Part shown: positions 12,735 through 13,523 of the stretch, in pieces
How positions within the stretch are numbered: position 1 is the first letter of the stretch
How the letters are laid out: each line of letters begins with the position of its first letter
Source: Clostridia bacterium
Lineage (GTDB): Bacteria > Bacillota > Clostridia > Christensenellales > Aristaeellaceae
Direction of reading: 5' to 3'
DNA length: 13,523 nt
Assembly (NCBI GenBank): GCA_017469605.1
Contig: JAFUGB010000227.1
Location: 1-13,523 of the forward strand
The notes under the pieces: generated by a model
The model's input: only the letters and a program-made list of their open reading frames with translations
What the model was told of the DNA's origin: nothing
Database searches by the model: none
Translations under genes and position numbers: made by a program

Positions 12735-13523
12735 ATGAAGGATTTTACTTTCCGGTACGGGGACGGCAGTGTGACCGCCGCCCTGGATGAAAAAAACATA
12801 TTGGGCGTGCTGCATGGCAACGCTGTGCCGCCGCTGGCCGACCCGGCCGGCGCGCTGATCCGGGCGTTGGAAAGCCCTATGGACAGCCAGCCCCTGAACG
12901 CCTTTGTGCGCCCCGGCCAAAGCGTATGCCTGGTGATCAGCGATATGAGCCGCTTCTGGATGCGGCAGGACAGGGTGATTCCGCCGCTGCTGCGCTATCT
13001 TGAAGAAAAATGCGGCGCGGGGCCCGAGGCCATCACCATCCTGGTGGCCAACGGCACCCACATCGGCGGCGATGAAAAGGAATTGCGAACGCTGGTGACC
13101 GACGCCGTATACGAGAGGTACCGGGTGGTGAACCATGACTGCCTGGCCGACGACCTGGTTTACCTGGGCACCACGCCCCACCAAACGCCCGTATGGATCA
13201 ATCCCATCGCCGCCAACGCCGACCGGGTGATCTGCCTGGGCGCCTGCGTACACCATGTCATGGCGGGCTTTGGCGGCGGGCGCAAGAGCATCCTGCCCGG
13301 CATCAGCGGCATGGACACCATCAAGCATAACCACGCATATGCCCTGGACCCCCAGTGCTTCCGCAGCAATCCCCGGATTGGCAACGGCAAGCTGGAGGAC
13401 AATCCGCTGCACCAGGATATGTGCGAAGCGGCGGCAATGGTAAAGCACCTGTTCATGATCAATCTGGTGCTGAACGCCGAAATGCAGCTGGCAGGCATCT
13501 ATGCGGGAAACTATCTGTCCAGC
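12735..13523 (+). CDS. LarA-family racemase-like protein (partial, 3' end cut)
   Basis: The frame is open from ATG 12735 to the window edge (263 codons, no stop), so the gene continues beyond it. GGGGGAAG (12723-12730) is its ribosome binding site. The protein matches the nickel-pincer lactate racemase family (DUF2088 N-terminal domain). Visible features are VISDMSR (D70, R73), ANGTHIGG (H109), VHHVMAGFGGGRKSILPGISG (H174, K184) and KHNHAY (H200). The lysine is at the position that carries the pyridinium-linked nickel cofactor in Lactiplantibacillus LarA, and H109 and H174 match the catalytic histidines. The family interconverts stereoisomers of lactate or other 2-hydroxyacids. SDMSRFW replaces the more usual SDxTRP, so another substrate is possible. 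No cofactor genes (larB, larC, larE) lie in the window. Confidence 0.9.
   Translation, partial: MKDFTFRYGDGSVTAALDEKNILGVLHGNAVPPLADPAGALIRALESPMDSQPLNAFVRPGQSVCLVISDMSRFWMRQDRVIPPLLRYLEEKCGAGPEAITILVANGTHIGGDEKELRTLVTDAVYERYRVVNHDCLADDLVYLGTTPHQTPVWINPIAANADRVICLGACVHHVMAGFGGGRKSILPGISGMDTIKHNHAYALDPQCFRSNPRIGNGKLEDNPLHQDMCEAAAMVKHLFMINLVLNAEMQLAGIYAGNYLSS

Noticed and set aside
12621..13448. Long minus-strand open frame (275 codons) opposite the larA-like gene
   Set aside because: It is the antisense of a clear LarA-family frame with conserved catalytic residues; its own translation shows no family features. It also runs across the larA promoter.
1..13523. CRISPR arrays, tRNA and rRNA genes, phage genes
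   Set aside because: No regularly spaced short direct repeats, no cloverleaf-like sequence, no rRNA core sequence and no phage structural or integrase proteins were seen.

Overview
The window looks like chromosomal DNA of a Gram-positive Firmicute, most likely an uncultured gut- or rumen-type member of the Clostridia. The basis is a CpsB/CpsC/CpsD-type tyrosine phosphorelay, a LytR-CpsA-Psr protein, a lipoprotein-anchored ABC substrate-binding protein, an FMN riboswitch, strong AGGAGG ribosome binding sites, and a base composition that appears by eye to be in the mid-50s % GC. The taxon is an inference; no rRNA or tRNA gene is present to anchor it.

Layout. Positions 1-182 hold a structured, non-coding repeat (copy A) with a 31-nt-arm hairpin. 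Positions about 183-1669 are an intact IS110-superfamily element of the IS1111 type: a DEDD/serine transposase on the minus strand, 12-bp subterminal inverted repeats, and a long 3' non-coding region that folds around a 24-nt-arm stem and probably encodes the guide (bridge/seek) RNA. To its right lie a small DUF3006 gene (1750-1920) and an SGNH/GDSL hydrolase (2026-2679), both on plus. Convergent to them is a two-gene minus-strand operon with its own promoter: a C69-family dipeptidase, then a short FMN-dependent nitroreductase. The 405-nt gap 4722-5126 carries that promoter, a second, inverted copy of the repeat (copy B), and a terminator.

Positions 5127-9220 form one minus-strand operon for cell-envelope polysaccharide control: a consensus-like promoter, a perfect 20-nt palindrome in the leader, an LCP-family protein, a small acidic secreted protein of unknown function, a Wzz/CpsC chain-length protein, a CpsD-type BY-kinase and a CpsB/YwqE-type PHP phosphatase, ending in an intrinsic terminator. 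The kinase, its membrane activator and the phosphatase form a complete phosphorylation cycle; the LCP protein would attach the polymer to the wall. No glycosyltransferase or polymerase gene lies between the promoter and the terminator.

Positions 9296-12617 are another minus-strand operon: promoter, FMN riboswitch, expression platform, two UgpA/UgpE-type permeases, a UgpB-type substrate-binding lipoprotein and a terminator. A family-1 (carbohydrate/glycerol-phosphate type) ABC importer under an FMN riboswitch is the most unusual arrangement here; it suggests a flavin-related importer that recruits its ATPase from elsewhere. Its expression platform is compact: one hairpin is both an intrinsic terminator and a Shine-Dalgarno sequestrator, and the TTG start codon lies at the end of the U-tract. 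Divergent from it is the 5' part of a LarA-family (nickel-pincer lactate racemase-like) gene that runs off the right edge.
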